Notes: generated by a model from the letters alone, not told the origin. A stretch of 41,598 bases of DNA from Sporosarcina psychrophila (GCA_020742515.1 DYWT01000054.1:1-41598); one strand, 5' to 3'; positions 26,392 through 36,595 are shown, counted from the first letter of the stretch. Numbers and translations: made by a program.

Positions 26392-26943
26392 ATGAAAAAA
26401 GTATTTCCTATAATTGAAACAAATAGATTGATTTTAAGAGAAGTAACAACAGAGGATGCAACTGAAATGTTTACCTATCTATCCGATAAAGATGTTGTGA
26501 AACCGATGGGATTGGTACCTTGCCAAACGGTAAAAGACGTATGGGATGAAATTAAATGGTATAAATCGATATTCGAAGAGGATACGGGAATTAGATGGGG
26601 AATTACACTAAAAGATTCTGGTGAGGTTATAGGAAGTTGCGGTTTTCTTAATAGGCAAAGTAAACATTATCGGGCCGAAGTTGGATATGAATTAAGCAAA
26701 GAATACTGGGGTAAAGGGATAGCCAGTGAAGCATTGGAAGCCGTTGTTAAGTATGGTTATAATCACTTTCAGCTAGAAAGAATTGAAGCTTTAATTGAAC
26801 CATCTAATCTAGCATCACAAAAACTAGTAGAAAAGCAAGGCTTTAAAAGAGAGGGTTTGCTAAGACGATATGAATTTACTTGTGGTAAATTCGATGATCT
26901 ATATATGTACTCAATCATAAAAGAAGAAATCAATTTTTTGTAA
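26392..26943 (+). CDS. GNAT acetyltransferase, RimJ/RimL type
   Basis: A 183-residue protein with TNRLILREVTTEDATEMFTY at the N terminus, RWGITLKDSGEVIGSCGFLN (central strands), YELSKEYWGKGIASEALEAV (acetyl-CoA binding) and NLASQKLVEKQGFKREGLLR (C-terminal signature). This is the protein-N-acetyltransferase (RimJ/YdaF) layout; the target is unknown. AAAGGAGG lies upstream and a strong terminator downstream. It is a single-gene unit. Confidence 0.9.
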   Translation: MKKVFPIIETNRLILREVTTEDATEMFTYLSDKDVVKPMGLVPCQTVKDVWDEIKWYKSIFEEDTGIRWGITLKDSGEVIGSCGFLNRQSKHYRAEVGYELSKEYWGKGIASEALEAVVKYGYNHFQLERIEALIEPSNLASQKLVEKQGFKREGLLRRYEFTCGKFDDLYMYSIIKEEINFL

Positions 26944-27029
26944 AGATTGGAGTCATTGCAGCTACTTTTTTGGTCAGAACACAGCATCGTGGGATGTGCT
27001 TGTACATTGGTAAAGTGTATAAAATTAAT

Positions 27030-27064
27030 GGCGAGCATTCCATTGGATTGCTCGCCACTTTTTC
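27030..27064. terminator. Bidirectional terminator between GNAT and efflux gene
   Basis: GGCGAGCA and TGCTCGCC pair around a ten-base loop, followed by a T run on the plus strand and with A-rich sequence on the other side. Confidence 0.85.
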
Positions 27065-27112
27065 GTTTATTTTTTACTGAAAATGTCCTGTATATCGAAT
27101 GTCGATTCTGTT

Positions 27113-28276
27113 TTATAAAATTATATGCTTTGGCTTCTTCCAGAACAGCGCAATAATCGTGCCGAGTGCCAATACGATTGCGGCAAAATAGTACGGGTAG
27201 TTTAAGTCGACGTCGAATAAAACACCACCAACGATTGGGCCGAAAATATTGCCAATACTTGTGAAGGTTGAGTTCATGCCACCGATAAAGCCTTGTTCAT
27301 TGCCCGCAATTTTCGATAGATACGATGTAATGGCTGGACGAATCAAATCAAATCCAACGAAAAGAAAGAATGTAGTTAGTAAAATCGTGAAGTATGAGCT
27401 CACGAAGGTCATCAGTAGTACAAGGATGGCTGATATAGCTAAGCTGTAACGAATAAGATTGATTTCACCTATGCTTTTTGACAGGCGATCAAATAGTAAA
27501 AGCTGTGCAAGAGCACCGACAATCGCGCTGCCTGTAATGACGATGGCGATATCTTTTGGTGTGAAGCCGAATTTGTGGTCGACGAATAAACTAAAGAACG
27601 ATTCAAAAGCCGCTAGACCAAACGACAACACGAAAATTAAAATGAACGCAATGGCATACATCGGTATGAAAAGACGGCGAAATCCAGTTTTTTGTCCTGG
27701 AAGAGGTGCTTCTTCAGCCCTGCGTTCGGGTTCTTTTAATAGGATAAATGAAAGAATCGCAGCAAGCGCTCCGAGTACACCCGCTGAGTAAAATGGTATA
27801 CGAGTGCCAATTTCAGCTAGAAACCCACCAAGCCCCGGCCCGATAATAAAACCTGTGCTAATAGCGGCAGACATATAGCCAATTGCCTTTGGTCTTGTAG
27901 CGTTCGTTGTAATATCTGCGATAAAGGCGGTTACAGCGGGCATAATAAATGCTGCACTGACTCCGCCGAGCATTCGCGAGACAAATAAAACTTCAACTGA
28001 TTTACCGAATCCAAACAAAAATTCTGAGAAACCGAATACAAATAGGCCGATTACAATCATTACTTTGCGACCGTATTTGTCAGCCCACCGCCCGGCAAAC
28101 GGTGAGACGATAAGTTGTGTAATTGCGAATGCCGCCATCATATACCCGACGACCTCACCGCTGATCCTAAGCTCATTCATAATTGTAGGAAGTACCGGAA
28201 TAACGAGGCCGATGCCGAGAAAAGCGATAAATAAATTCATTAGTAAGATGGCCAATGTGACTTTTTGATTCTTCAT
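27113..28276 (-). CDS. bmr: Multidrug efflux MFS transporter, Bmr/NorA-like
   Basis: A 387-residue, 12-helix proton-coupled drug exporter. It aligns strongly with B. subtilis Bmr as I recall it: LFIAFLGIGLVIPVLPTIMN at the start, SPFAGRWADKYGRKVMIVIG (MFS motif A), SAAISTGFIIGPGLGGFLAE (motif C of drug:H+ antiporters) and FDLIRPAITSYLSKIAGNEQ. GAGGAG precedes the ATG at 28276. No bmrR-type activator is adjacent, so regulation is unknown. Substrates by analogy are fluoroquinolones, dyes and other cations. Confidence 0.9.
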   Translation of the reverse strand: MKNQKVTLAILLMNLFIAFLGIGLVIPVLPTIMNELRISGEVVGYMMAAFAITQLIVSPFAGRWADKYGRKVMIVIGLFVFGFSEFLFGFGKSVEVLFVSRMLGGVSAAFIMPAVTAFIADITTNATRPKAIGYMSAAISTGFIIGPGLGGFLAEIGTRIPFYSAGVLGALAAILSFILLKEPERRAEEAPLPGQKTGFRRLFIPMYAIAFILIFVLSFGLAAFESFFSLFVDHKFGFTPKDIAIVITGSAIVGALAQLLLFDRLSKSIGEINLIRYSLAISAILVLLMTFVSSYFTILLTTFFLFVGFDLIRPAITSYLSKIAGNEQGFIGGMNSTFTSIGNIFGPIVGGVLFDVDLNYPYYFAAIVLALGTIIALFWKKPKHIIL

Positions 28277-28566
28277 AAATAATTCTCCTCTAAGTTGGTA
28301 TAAAACACTTCTTTCGCTTCCTCAGGTTTAAAAAGGAAAATTGTTACGAGCAATGATACGACGATAACCCGAATGCAGGGTTAAATTGTTTTAGCACTTT
28401 CAATGAATGTCATGTACTTAAACAAAAGAAATGAGCACTTTCATTAATAGATATCTTCTAGACATATGGTACGACATTAAGTGAAAATTGGCTATTAGTG
28501 GATGAAAAAAGTATTCAGCTACATACGCAAATAAACCTAATTATACGTAAATATCCACGTTGAAGA

Positions 28567-28675
28567 TTGATAATAAAGAGCGTCGTAAACACTTATCAGC
28601 TCAACGTTTGTAGGATACTTCATAATACTGTATGATACTATTTAGTAAGCCTAATTAACAAGACGCTCTTATGGC
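28567..28675 (+). repeat. Dispersed repeat B (partner at 13789-13903)
   Basis: Aligns with repeat A over about 110 bases. In this copy the ends are complementary (AAGAGCGTC and GACGCTCTT), so the whole unit can close into a stem. The centre has AATACTGTATGATACTATTT. Confidence 0.6.
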
Positions 28676-28708
28676 TGTATTAGTGATGAAAAAGGAATTA
28701 ATAAACGG

Positions 28709-28736
28709 AGAAGGGGGCATCGAGCCCTCTTTTTTC
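28709..28736 (+). terminator. Terminator-like hairpin upstream of hemW
   Basis: AGGGGGC, loop ATCGA, GCCCTCT followed by six T. Confidence 0.7.
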
Positions 28737-28828
28737 CGTGTAAGGACTCCAAAGTCTAAGAACTAGGGGCCATAAGCCTCTTATATAAGGTGTTTACGAT
28801 TTTCTAACTAAAGGAAGGAAGTGACGGT

Positions 28829-29962
28829 ATGAGGGGTATGTATATCCACATTCCGTTTTGCCATCAAATTTGTCATTACTGTGATTTCAATAAAGTATTT
28901 TTCAAAAATCAGCCTGTCGATGAATATATCGAATCAATGGGGCAGGAACTAGCAATCATGCAGCAGGAAGGCATTTCATTCAAAGATGTTGAAACGGTTT
29001 TCTTGGGGGGCGGTACGCCGACTTCGCTGTCTGAAAAACAATTAGAACGGTTGCTTGAGATTATCCACGAATATGTAGATGTCAGTTCATTGAAAGAGTT
29101 CTCAACAGAAGCAAATCCGGACGAGCTGACGTACGGCAAACTACTTGTCCTAAAAAATGGCGGAGTGGACAGGCTGAGCATCGGGGTCCAGTCATTTGAC
29201 GCGGAACTATTAACGAAAATCGGCAGAACGCATGGTCCTAATGACGCCACGCGTGTTGTCGGGGAAGCAAGAAAAGCTGGTTTCGATAATATAAGTATTG
29301 ATCTAATTTACGGTTTGCCGGGGCAAACAATCGTGCAATGGCAAGATACGCTTGATAAGGCGCTTTCCCTAGATCTTCCCCATTATTCTGGGTACTCACT
29401 CATCGTTGAGCCGAAAACAGTTTTTTATAATTTGATGAATAAAGGCAGATTGCCGTTGCCGGGGGAAGATATTGAAACGGAAATGTTTACACTGTTAATC
29501 GAGCAGATGGAACGTGAAGGACGCAAGCGTTACGAAATTAGTAACTTTGCTATTCCAGGCCATGAATCAATCCATAATCTTATCTATTGGGAAAATGCAA
29601 CATACGCAGGTGTCGGAGCGGGTGCACATGGGTATGTAAATGGAATAAGATACTCCAACATCGGTCCGATTGCTAAATATATGGAGAAAACAGCAGTGGG
29701 AGAACGTCCATTGCAGCAGACGCATCTAGTGACAGAAACAGAAGCGATGGAAGAAGAAATGTTTCTTGGACTACGCAAGTCAAATGGAGTATCCATCTCA
29801 TTATTCCAAGAAAAGTTCGGGAAATCGCTAGAAGATGTATACGGGGAAACTCTGCACTCTCTTATTAAAGATGGGCTTGTTGAGCAATTGGACGATGCGG
29901 TCAAATTAACGCATCGTGGTGTTTACAGAGGAAACGATGTGTTCCAGCAATTTCTTAAATAA
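28829..29962 (+). CDS. hemW: Heme chaperone HemW (radical SAM, HemN-like)
   Basis: A 377-residue radical SAM-family protein that handles heme insertion; it was formerly annotated as oxygen-independent coproporphyrinogen oxidase. The cluster motif is C11-x3-C15-x2-C18 (FCHQICHYCDF). Other features are VFLGGGTPTSLS, STEANPDEL, DRLSIGVQSFD and GAGAHGYVNG. The extra upstream cysteine of true HemN is absent, which favours HemW. GGAAGGAAGTGACGG lies upstream. It directly precedes the hrcA heat-shock operon, the standard Bacillales order. Confidence 0.94.
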   Translation: MRGMYIHIPFCHQICHYCDFNKVFFKNQPVDEYIESMGQELAIMQQEGISFKDVETVFLGGGTPTSLSEKQLERLLEIIHEYVDVSSLKEFSTEANPDELTYGKLLVLKNGGVDRLSIGVQSFDAELLTKIGRTHGPNDATRVVGEARKAGFDNISIDLIYGLPGQTIVQWQDTLDKALSLDLPHYSGYSLIVEPKTVFYNLMNKGRLPLPGEDIETEMFTLLIEQMEREGRKRYEISNFAIPGHESIHNLIYWENATYAGVGAGAHGYVNGIRYSNIGPIAKYMEKTAVGERPLQQTHLVTETEAMEEEMFLGLRKSNGVSISLFQEKFGKSLEDVYGETLHSLIKDGLVEQLDDAVKLTHRGVYRGNDVFQQFLK

Positions 29963-29977
29963 TCTTGAGTCAATCCG

Positions 29978-30006
29978 TTGACACTTCGATCTGTATTTGT
30001 TAAATT
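29978..30006 (+). promoter_or_regulatory. Sigma-A-type promoter of the hrcA operon
   Basis: TTGACA at 29978-29983 and TAAATT at 30001-30006, separated by 17 bases, directly before the CIRCE operator. Confidence 0.75.
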
Positions 30007-30016
30007 ATCAGTAGTA

Positions 30017-30043
30017 TTAGCACTCGCAGTTATAGAGTGCTAA
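30017..30043. promoter_or_regulatory. CIRCE operator (HrcA binding site)
   Basis: TTAGCACTC, nine-base spacer, GAGTGCTAA: an exact match to the known CIRCE inverted repeat. HrcA represses hrcA-grpE-dnaK-dnaJ from this site; heat relieves repression through GroE-dependent control of HrcA folding. Confidence 0.98.
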
Positions 30044-30057
30044 CAGGAGTGATGACT

Positions 30058-31110
30058 ATGTTGACGAACAGACAATTGCTAATTTTGCAACTGACGGTTG
30101 ACGATTTCATCGAATCCGCACAACCTGTCGGATCGAGGCAGCTATCCAAAAAGCCGGAAGCTCCATTTAGTCCTGCGACAATACGGAACGAAATGGCTGA
30201 CCTTGAAGAGATGGGTTATCTCGAAAAAACCCATACTTCATCCGGCAGAATACCATCCGAAAAAGGATATCGATTTTATGTGGACCACCTATTATCGACT
30301 GAAAAGCTGAACACAGAAGACAGCATCCACTTACGTTCGATATTTCGGGAAAAAATCGTTGAGACGGAAGAGTTAATACGCAAATCGGCAACAATTTTGT
30401 CCGACTTGACGAATTATACGTCAATTCTTCTCGGCCCCGATACATCGTCCCATGCGGTGAAACGTTTTTCGATCGTTCCATTGGATGAGAAGACAGCTGT
30501 AGCCATTATTGTCACGGACAACGGTCGTGTTGAGAATAGGTTATTCAATGTTCCAGAAGGCTTCACCGCATCAGATATCGAAAAAATGGTGAACATCCTG
30601 AATGAACGGCTTATCGGTACTCCGCTAGTCCATATTCAGAGGATACTTGCCATGGAAACGAAATCGGTATTGGAACGTCATATTCATCACGCAGGCGATT
30701 TGTTTGCATCATTTCAACGGGCGATTTCAATCGAACCGGAGGAACGCCTATATTTTGGCGGTAAAATGAACATGATGAAACAACCTGAATTCAATGACAT
30801 TCACAAGATGAAAACGTTTTTCGAGCTAATGGACAAAGGTGCACCAGCGATGACGTTTTTCCAGGAAGGTATGACAGGCATTCATGTCCGTATCGGTTCT
30901 GAAAATAATCACAATGCAATGGAAGATTGCAGTGTAATTACAGCGACGTATTCGGCCGGCGACAATATGACGGGTTCCATCGCCATCATCGGTCCCAAAC
31001 GGATGGATTATGCAAGAGTCATTACGATGCTTGATTTAATGAGTAGTGATTTGTCCAGAGAATTGGCAAGGCTGACAATCGGCGGCGGAACAGCAGGGAG
31101 GAACGACTAA
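30058..31110 (+). CDS. hrcA: Heat-inducible transcription repressor HrcA
   Basis: A 350-residue repressor of the class I heat-shock genes. The N-terminal winged helix MLTNRQLLILQLTVDDFI, SAQPVGSRQLSK and SPATIRNEMADLEEMGYLEK is highly conserved. A dimerisation/insert domain follows, with MTGSIAIIGPKRMDYARVI near the C terminus. Start 30058 (ATG after AGGAGTG) matches the family N terminus; an upstream in-frame start at 30037 overlaps CIRCE and is rejected. The stop overlaps the grpE start (TAATG). It is autoregulated through CIRCE. Confidence 0.97.
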   Translation: MLTNRQLLILQLTVDDFIESAQPVGSRQLSKKPEAPFSPATIRNEMADLEEMGYLEKTHTSSGRIPSEKGYRFYVDHLLSTEKLNTEDSIHLRSIFREKIVETEELIRKSATILSDLTNYTSILLGPDTSSHAVKRFSIVPLDEKTAVAIIVTDNGRVENRLFNVPEGFTASDIEKMVNILNERLIGTPLVHIQRILAMETKSVLERHIHHAGDLFASFQRAISIEPEERLYFGGKMNMMKQPEFNDIHKMKTFFELMDKGAPAMTFFQEGMTGIHVRIGSENNHNAMEDCSVITATYSAGDNMTGSIAIIGPKRMDYARVITMLDLMSSDLSRELARLTIGGGTAGRND

Positions 31111-31685
31111 TGACAAATGTAAACGATGAAATTGAAGAAAATGAAGAGGTTGCAGTAGAAACTTCCGAACATGCAAACGAAACAATCGAACCAGATGAAA
31201 TTATTGAAGAGATTGAACTCGTTGAAAACGGGGAAGACACTATTGTGCAAGAACTAACTGAAAAACTGAAAGAAGAGGAAAACAAGCGGCTCAGGCTTCT
31301 AGCAGATTATGAAAATTACAAAAGAAGAGCTTCGCTTGATAAAGAAGCACTGCAAAAGTATCGCGCCCAAAGTGTCGTTACAAATCTGATTCCAGTTCTT
31401 GATAACTTTGCACGGGCACTTACCGTCGAAGCGAAAACTGAAGAAGCGCAAACGATGATGGCGGGATTAGACATGATTTATCGTACATTCGTTCAAGCCC
31501 TTGAAGATGAAGGACTCGTTGAAATCAAAGCCTTGGATCAAGAGTTCGATCCGAATTTCCACCAAGCGATTATGACAGGGTCAGATGAAGACAAACCATC
31601 GGGAATTGTACTTGAACAAATGCAAGCTGGTTATATGTTGAAAGATCGTGTTCTTCGACCAGCAATGGTTAAAGTAAACGAATAA
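31110..31685 (+). CDS. grpE: Nucleotide exchange factor GrpE
   Basis: A 191-residue co-chaperone that releases ADP from DnaK. A long acidic N terminus leads into a coiled-coil helix (LTEKLKEEENKRLRLLADYE-NYKRR), then the family signature LIPVLDNFARAL. The beta domain holds DQEFDPNFHQAIM and ends GYMLKDRVLRPAMVKV. The start overlaps the hrcA stop, so the two are translationally coupled. Confidence 0.97.
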   Translation: MTNVNDEIEENEEVAVETSEHANETIEPDEIIEEIELVENGEDTIVQELTEKLKEEENKRLRLLADYENYKRRASLDKEALQKYRAQSVVTNLIPVLDNFARALTVEAKTEEAQTMMAGLDMIYRTFVQALEDEGLVEIKALDQEFDPNFHQAIMTGSDEDKPSGIVLEQMQAGYMLKDRVLRPAMVKVNE

Positions 31686-31717
31686 AAATGTAGCACATAT
31701 ATAGGAGGAATTTGATT

Positions 31718-33538
31718 ATGAGTAAAATTATCGGTATTGACTTAGGGACAACAAACTCAGTAGTAGCAATTTATGAAGGCGGAGAGCCGAAAGTTATTCC
31801 AAATCCGGAAGGTAACCGTACGACACCATCTGTCGTTGCGTTCAAAAACGGCGAGCGTCAAGTCGGAGAAGTTGCGAAACGCCAATCGATCACAAATCCA
31901 AACACAATCATGTCAGTAAAACGGCATATGGGATCGGATTTCAAAGTGAAAGCGGAAGACACTGAATATACACCTCAAGAGGTTTCTGCAATGATTCTTC
32001 AGTACTTGAAAGGCTATGCCGAAGAGTATTTAGGTGAAAAAGTGACAAAAGCGGTTATTACTGTCCCTGCTTACTTCAGCGATGCACAACGTCAAGCGAC
32101 ACAGGACGCTGGTAAAATTGCTGGTCTTGAAGTAGAACGGATCATCAACGAGCCAACTGCAGCAGCACTTGCATATGGTCTTGATAAAACAGATGATGAT
32201 GAAACAATTCTAGTGTATGACCTTGGAGGCGGTACGTTCGACGTATCAATCCTTGAACTTGGCGATGGTGTTTTCCAAGTTAAATCAACTGCCGGAGATA
32301 ATAAACTTGGCGGAGACGACTTTGATGAAGTTATCATTGACTATCTTGTTCAGGAATTCAAGAAAGACAACGGAATTGACTTGTCAAAAGACAAAATGGC
32401 GATGCAACGTTTAAAAGATGCTGCTGAAAAAGCGAAAAAAGATCTTTCAGGTGTAACAACATCACAAATTTCGCTACCATTCATAACAGCAGGCGATGCA
32501 GGTCCACTTCACCTTGAAATTTCATTGTCACGCGGGAAATTCGATGAATTGACTGCTCACCTTGTTGAACGTTCAATGGTACCGACACGTCAAGCAATGA
32601 AAGACGCAGGGCTTGCTGCATCTGATATTGATAAAGTAATTCTTGTTGGTGGATCGACTCGTATTCCAGCAGTCCAAGAGGCAATCAAGAAAGAAACGGG
32701 TAAAGAGCCATATAAAGGCGTTAATCCGGATGAAGTAGTTGCTCTTGGTGCAGCTGTTCAAGGATCAATCTTAAGCGGAGACGTTACAGACGTTGTTCTT
32801 CTAGACGTAACACCTCTTTCACTTGGTATTGAAACGATGGGGAACGTATTCACTAAACTCATTGAACGCAACACGACAATTCCGACAAGCAAATCACAAG
32901 TATTCTCAACAGCGGCGGATAGCCAGCCAGCGGTTGACATTCATGTATTGCAAGGTGAGCGTCCAATGTCTGCGGACAACAAAACGCTTGGTCGTTTCCA
33001 ATTGACTGACATTCCGCCAGCACCACGTGGCGTTCCACAAATCGAAGTAACATTTGATATTGATAAAAATGGTATTGTTACAGTTAAAGCGAAAGATCTT
33101 GGTACACAAAAAGAACAAAATATTACAATTCAAGCAAGCTCAGGTCTAAGTGACGAAGAAATCGAACGTATGGTGAAAGATGCAGAAGCAAACGCTGAAG
33201 CTGACCAAAAGCGTAAAGAAGAAGCGGACTTGAAAAACGAAGCAGATCAACTTGTATTCATGGCTGAAAAGACATTAAAAGATCTCGAAGGAAAAGTTTC
33301 CGAAGAAGAAGTGAAAAGTGTCGAAGAAGCGAAAGAAGAGTTGAAAACTGCGCTTGAAGCAGCTGATTTTGACGAAATTCGTACTAAGAAAGAAAAACTG
33401 GATGAAATCGTTCAACAAATGACTATGAAGTTGTATGAACAAGCAGCGGCTGAAGGCGCTGAAAATGCAGGCGAACCTCAGGACGATGGTGTGGTTGACG
33501 CTGATTTTGAAGAAGTAGACGACAAAGAAAATAAATAA
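31718..33538 (+). CDS. dnaK: Molecular chaperone DnaK (Hsp70)
   Basis: A 606-residue Hsp70. The ATPase domain begins [20 protein letters not shown], with [32 protein letters not shown] and [14 protein letters not shown]. The substrate-binding domain follows ([15 protein letters not shown]), then a helical lid and an acidic tail ([15 protein letters not shown]). Like other Gram-positive DnaKs it lacks the insertion of about 24 residues in the ATPase domain found in proteobacterial forms. GGAGGAATTTG precedes the ATG. Part of the CIRCE operon. Confidence 0.98.
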   Translation: MSKIIGIDLGTTNSVVAIYEGGEPKVIPNPEGNRTTPSVVAFKNGERQVGEVAKRQSITNPNTIMSVKRHMGSDFKVKAEDTEYTPQEVSAMILQYLKGYAEEYLGEKVTKAVITVPAYFSDAQRQATQDAGKIAGLEVERIINEPTAAALAYGLDKTDDDETILVYDLGGGTFDVSILELGDGVFQVKSTAGDNKLGGDDFDEVIIDYLVQEFKKDNGIDLSKDKMAMQRLKDAAEKAKKDLSGVTTSQISLPFITAGDAGPLHLEISLSRGKFDELTAHLVERSMVPTRQAMKDAGLAASDIDKVILVGGSTRIPAVQEAIKKETGKEPYKGVNPDEVVALGAAVQGSILSGDVTDVVLLDVTPLSLGIETMGNVFTKLIERNTTIPTSKSQVFSTAADSQPAVDIHVLQGERPMSADNKTLGRFQLTDIPPAPRGVPQIEVTFDIDKNGIVTVKAKDLGTQKEQNITIQASSGLSDEEIERMVKDAEANAEADQKRKEEADLKNEADQLVFMAEKTLKDLEGKVSEEEVKSVEEAKEELKTALEAADFDEIRTKKEKLDEIVQQMTMKLYEQAAAEGAENAGEPQDDGVVDADFEEVDDKENK

Positions 33539-33550
33539 GAGTAATTGTTG

Positions 33551-33599
33551 ACGGAAAAGTCAAAGTCCGATATTCCGGCTTTGGCTTTTCCGATTTTTA
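33551..33599 (+). terminator. Strong hairpin terminator between dnaK and dnaJ
   Basis: GGAAAAGTCAAAGTCCG pairs with CGGCTTTGGCTTTTCC (arms about 16 bases) and is followed by a T-rich run. It probably reduces transcription into dnaJ relative to dnaK. Confidence 0.85.
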
Positions 33600-33765
33600 T
33601 TGTGCAATATAGATTTCAGCACCTTACTTCATACGATTTGAATCATATAATGGAGAGGGATTGAACTGCATCCCATCTACATTTCGGGGCTAACCATACG
33701 CTTACGCTTTTCAATATTTAATGATACAATAGGCGATATCCAAAGTATTTCGGGAGAGTGAAATA

Positions 33766-34890
33766 ATGAGTAAAAGAGATTATTATGATGTATTGGGATT
33801 GTCAAAATCCGCTTCAAAAGATGAAATCAGGAAGGCATATCGTTCGCTTTCGAAAAAATACCATCCAGACTTGAACAAAGCGGATGATGCAGTTGAGAAA
33901 TTCAAAGAAGTGACCGAGGCTTATGAGATATTGAGCGATGACTCGAAAAAAGCGAATTATGACCAATTTGGCCATACTGATCCTAATCAAGGATTTGGCG
34001 GTTTCGGTGGTGGCAGTGGAGCTGATGGCTTTGGTTTCGATGATATCTTCAGTACGTTTTTCGGTGGAAATACCCGTCGACGTGATCCGAATGCCCCAAG
34101 AAAAGGAGACGATTTACAGTATTCGATGAATATTGATTTCATGGAGGCTGTTTTCGGCAAGGAAACGGAAGTTGAAATACCGAAAGAAGAAACATGTGAT
34201 ACGTGTGATGGCTCAGGTGCCAAAAAAGGGACTACGCCTAAGACGTGTACACATTGTGGTGGTTCAGGGCAAATCAGTGTTACACAAAATACGCCGCTTG
34301 GCCAAATGGTCAACCGCCGGGCATGTCCGCACTGTCAAGGAACTGGTAAAATAATTCCTGAAAAGTGTTCAACTTGCCATGGTGCAGGTAGAGTGACGAA
34401 CAAGAAGAAAATTAAAGTCACGATTCCTGAAGGGGTCGATGACGGTCAACAGCTTCGGGTGTCTGGACAGGGTGAAGCTGGTCATAACGGAGGACCTGCG
34501 GGCGATTTGTATATCGTATTCCGTGTCAGACAGCATGAGAAATTTATCCGTGAAGACGATGACATCTATTTAGAACTGAACCTTTCCTTCCCGCAAGCTT
34601 CACTCGGCGATGAAATTGAAGTGCCGACTGTGCACGGCAATGTGAATTTGAAAATTCCAGCAGGCACACAAACGGGAACACGATTCCGCTTGAAAGGCAA
34701 AGGCGTTAAAAACGTCCATGGTCGCGGTATCGGAGATCAGCACGTAGTTGTGAAAGTGTTGACGCCTAAGAAGATGACTGAAAAACAGAAGGAACTGATG
34801 CGTGAATTTGCAGCGATTAGCGGCGACTCACTTGATGAATATTCAAGTTCACTGTTCGATAAAATCAAACGTTCAATTAAAGGCGACTGA
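33766..34890 (+). CDS. dnaJ: Co-chaperone DnaJ (Hsp40, class A)
   Basis: A 374-residue class A J protein. The J domain has [10 protein letters not shown] (HPD). A Gly/Phe-rich linker follows ([18 protein letters not shown]), then four zinc-binding repeats, [24 protein letters not shown] and CSTCHGAG, then the C-terminal substrate-binding domains. GGGAGAG precedes the ATG. It lies 227 bases after dnaK beyond a terminator, so a local promoter (TACAAT near 33724 as -10) is possible but weak. Confidence 0.97.
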   Translation: MSKRDYYDVLGLSKSASKDEIRKAYRSLSKKYHPDLNKADDAVEKFKEVTEAYEILSDDSKKANYDQFGHTDPNQGFGGFGGGSGADGFGFDDIFSTFFGGNTRRRDPNAPRKGDDLQYSMNIDFMEAVFGKETEVEIPKEETCDTCDGSGAKKGTTPKTCTHCGGSGQISVTQNTPLGQMVNRRACPHCQGTGKIIPEKCSTCHGAGRVTNKKKIKVTIPEGVDDGQQLRVSGQGEAGHNGGPAGDLYIVFRVRQHEKFIREDDDIYLELNLSFPQASLGDEIEVPTVHGNVNLKIPAGTQTGTRFRLKGKGVKNVHGRGIGDQHVVVKVLTPKKMTEKQKELMREFAAISGDSLDEYSSSLFDKIKRSIKGD

Positions 34891-34905
34891 AAGGGATGAA
34901 TTCAT

Positions 34906-35850
34906 TTGAAGTGGTCGGAAGTTTCTATTCACACGACGCATGAAGCAACTGAAGCAGTAGCAAATATTTTACACGAAGCAGGTGCAAGTGGAGTTGTTAT
35001 CGAAGATTCGGCAGAGCCTAATCGTATCCACGAAGACCGTTATGGTGAAATATGGGCACTCGACAAAAATGATTTCCCTACAGATGGCGTCATCTTAAAA
35101 GCATATTTGCCTGTTAATAGCTTCCTTATCGAGACGATGAAAGACATTGATCAGTCTATCAATGGATTGGCGGAATTTGGAATCAACGCCGGTCAAAATG
35201 TGATTCAAACAAATGAAGTAGATGAGGAAGATTGGGCAACTGCATGGAAAAAGTACTACCATCCTGTCAAAATTTCCGGCCGTTTTACGATTGTACCGAC
35301 ATGGGAAGAATATGAACCTGTTGAATCAGATGAATTGATTATTGAACTTGATCCAGGCATGGCGTTTGGAACGGGCACCCATCCTACAACGGTCATGTGT
35401 TTACAAGCGCTTGAGAAGTATGTCAAGCCAAGTGACACCGTTGTCGATGTAGGAACGGGTTCGGGAGTACTGGCAATTGGAGCAGCCCTCCTTGGGGCAT
35501 CGCGTGTCCATGCACTTGACTTGGATCAGGTTGCAGTTGTAGCTGCTAAAGAAAATATTGCGCTGAATCATGTTGAGGAAACGGTAAAAGTAATGCATGG
35601 AAATCTATTGGATTCTGTGAAAGAGCCAGCTGAAATTATCATTGCAAATATCCTTGCAGAAGTTATCATCTCCTTTTCACAGGATGCATATTCAATTTTG
35701 CCGGAAGAAGGCTTGTTTATTGTTTCGGGAATCATCGGACAGAAACGCGATCTTGTTAAAGAAGATTTGATCAGCAAAGGTTTTGAGATTGTCGAATCCG
35801 TTCTAATGGAAGATTGGGTTGCTATTATCGCTCGAAAAAGGAGCGTGTAA
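34906..35850 (+). CDS. prmA: Ribosomal protein L11 methyltransferase
   Basis: A 314-residue SAM-dependent methyltransferase that trimethylates ribosomal protein L11. The N-terminal recognition domain is MKWSEVSIHTTHEATEAVAN. The SAM-binding site VVDVGTGSGVLAIGAALLGA lies around residue 178, with the family signature DPGMAFGTGTHPTT just before and IIANILAEVI as motif IV. Start is TTG at 34906 with AAAGGGATG upstream. It follows dnaJ by 15 bases, as in B. subtilis. Confidence 0.95.
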   Translation: MKWSEVSIHTTHEATEAVANILHEAGASGVVIEDSAEPNRIHEDRYGEIWALDKNDFPTDGVILKAYLPVNSFLIETMKDIDQSINGLAEFGINAGQNVIQTNEVDEEDWATAWKKYYHPVKISGRFTIVPTWEEYEPVESDELIIELDPGMAFGTGTHPTTVMCLQALEKYVKPSDTVVDVGTGSGVLAIGAALLGASRVHALDLDQVAVVAAKENIALNHVEETVKVMHGNLLDSVKEPAEIIIANILAEVIISFSQDAYSILPEEGLFIVSGIIGQKRDLVKEDLISKGFEIVESVLMEDWVAIIARKRSV

Positions 35851-35854
35851 CGGT

Positions 35855-36595
35855 TTGCAACGCTATTTTTTGCAATCTACATTTAATGGAGAAGGTAATG
35901 CAATAATTACTGGAGATGACGGTAAACATATCGTGCGTGTTATGCGAATGACAGTTGATGATGACGTCGTTGCAGTTACTAAAGGTGAAGCTTTCGTTTC
36001 GAAAATCACAGAAATTTTGCCTGACGGCGTTGTAATTCAGCGCAAAGGGGAACCCCTTCAGACAAACGAAATGCCTGTTAAAGTAACGATTGCTTGTGGC
36101 CTCCCAAAGGGCGACAAACTCGATTTAATCGTTCAAAAAGGAACAGAGCTTGGTATGGCAGGGATTTTCCCTTTTCAAGCCGAAAGATCTATTGTTAAAT
36201 GGGATGACAAAAAAGGTGATAAAAAAGTTGAACGGCTTCGTAAAATTGCTAAAGAGGCCGCAGAGCAATGTCATCGTACGATTATCCCAGAAGTGCGGAC
36301 TCCATTTTCTTTTAAGCAGTTAATCGCAGAATCAGAAAAATTTGATGTACTTCTATTTGCGGATGAAGAAGACGCAAAAAGTGGGGAGCCGCATAAAATT
36401 GCGGACCGTCTGAAAAACGTCTACCATGAACAAACGGTACTTGTTGTATTTGGACCTGAAGGCGGATTGTCTAGGTTAGAAGCCGAAACACTACGTTTAG
36501 CAGGTTTTCTACCAATAGCGCTGGGTCCGCGAATACTGCGGACAGAAACGGCACCACTGTATTTATTGTCTGCAATGTCTTACGAATTTGAGTGA
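35855..36595 (+). CDS. rsmE: 16S rRNA (uracil-1498-N3)-methyltransferase
   Basis: A 246-residue SPOUT-fold methyltransferase. An N-terminal PUA-like part, LQRYFLQSTFNGEGNAIITG, is followed by ACGLPKGDKLDLIVQKGTEL and the knotted SAM site VVFGPEGGLSRLEAE with LGPRILRTETAPLYLLSAMS. Start is the TTG at 35855, four bases after the prmA stop, with AAGGAGCG within the prmA end; the longer frame reading back into prmA is rejected. Confidence 0.95.
   Translation: MQRYFLQSTFNGEGNAIITGDDGKHIVRVMRMTVDDDVVAVTKGEAFVSKITEILPDGVVIQRKGEPLQTNEMPVKVTIACGLPKGDKLDLIVQKGTELGMAGIFPFQAERSIVKWDDKKGDKKVERLRKIAKEAAEQCHRTIIPEVRTPFSFKQLIAESEKFDVLLFADEEDAKSGEPHKIADRLKNVYHEQTVLVVFGPEGGLSRLEAETLRLAGFLPIALGPRILRTETAPLYLLSAMSYEFE

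Larger units (their letters stand above)
28277..28828. other. 552-base intergenic region before hemW
   Basis: Holds dispersed repeat B and a terminator. No gene seen. This is the right boundary between accessory DNA and the core hemW-dnaK block; I could not identify an att duplicate of the lepA side. Confidence 0.45.
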
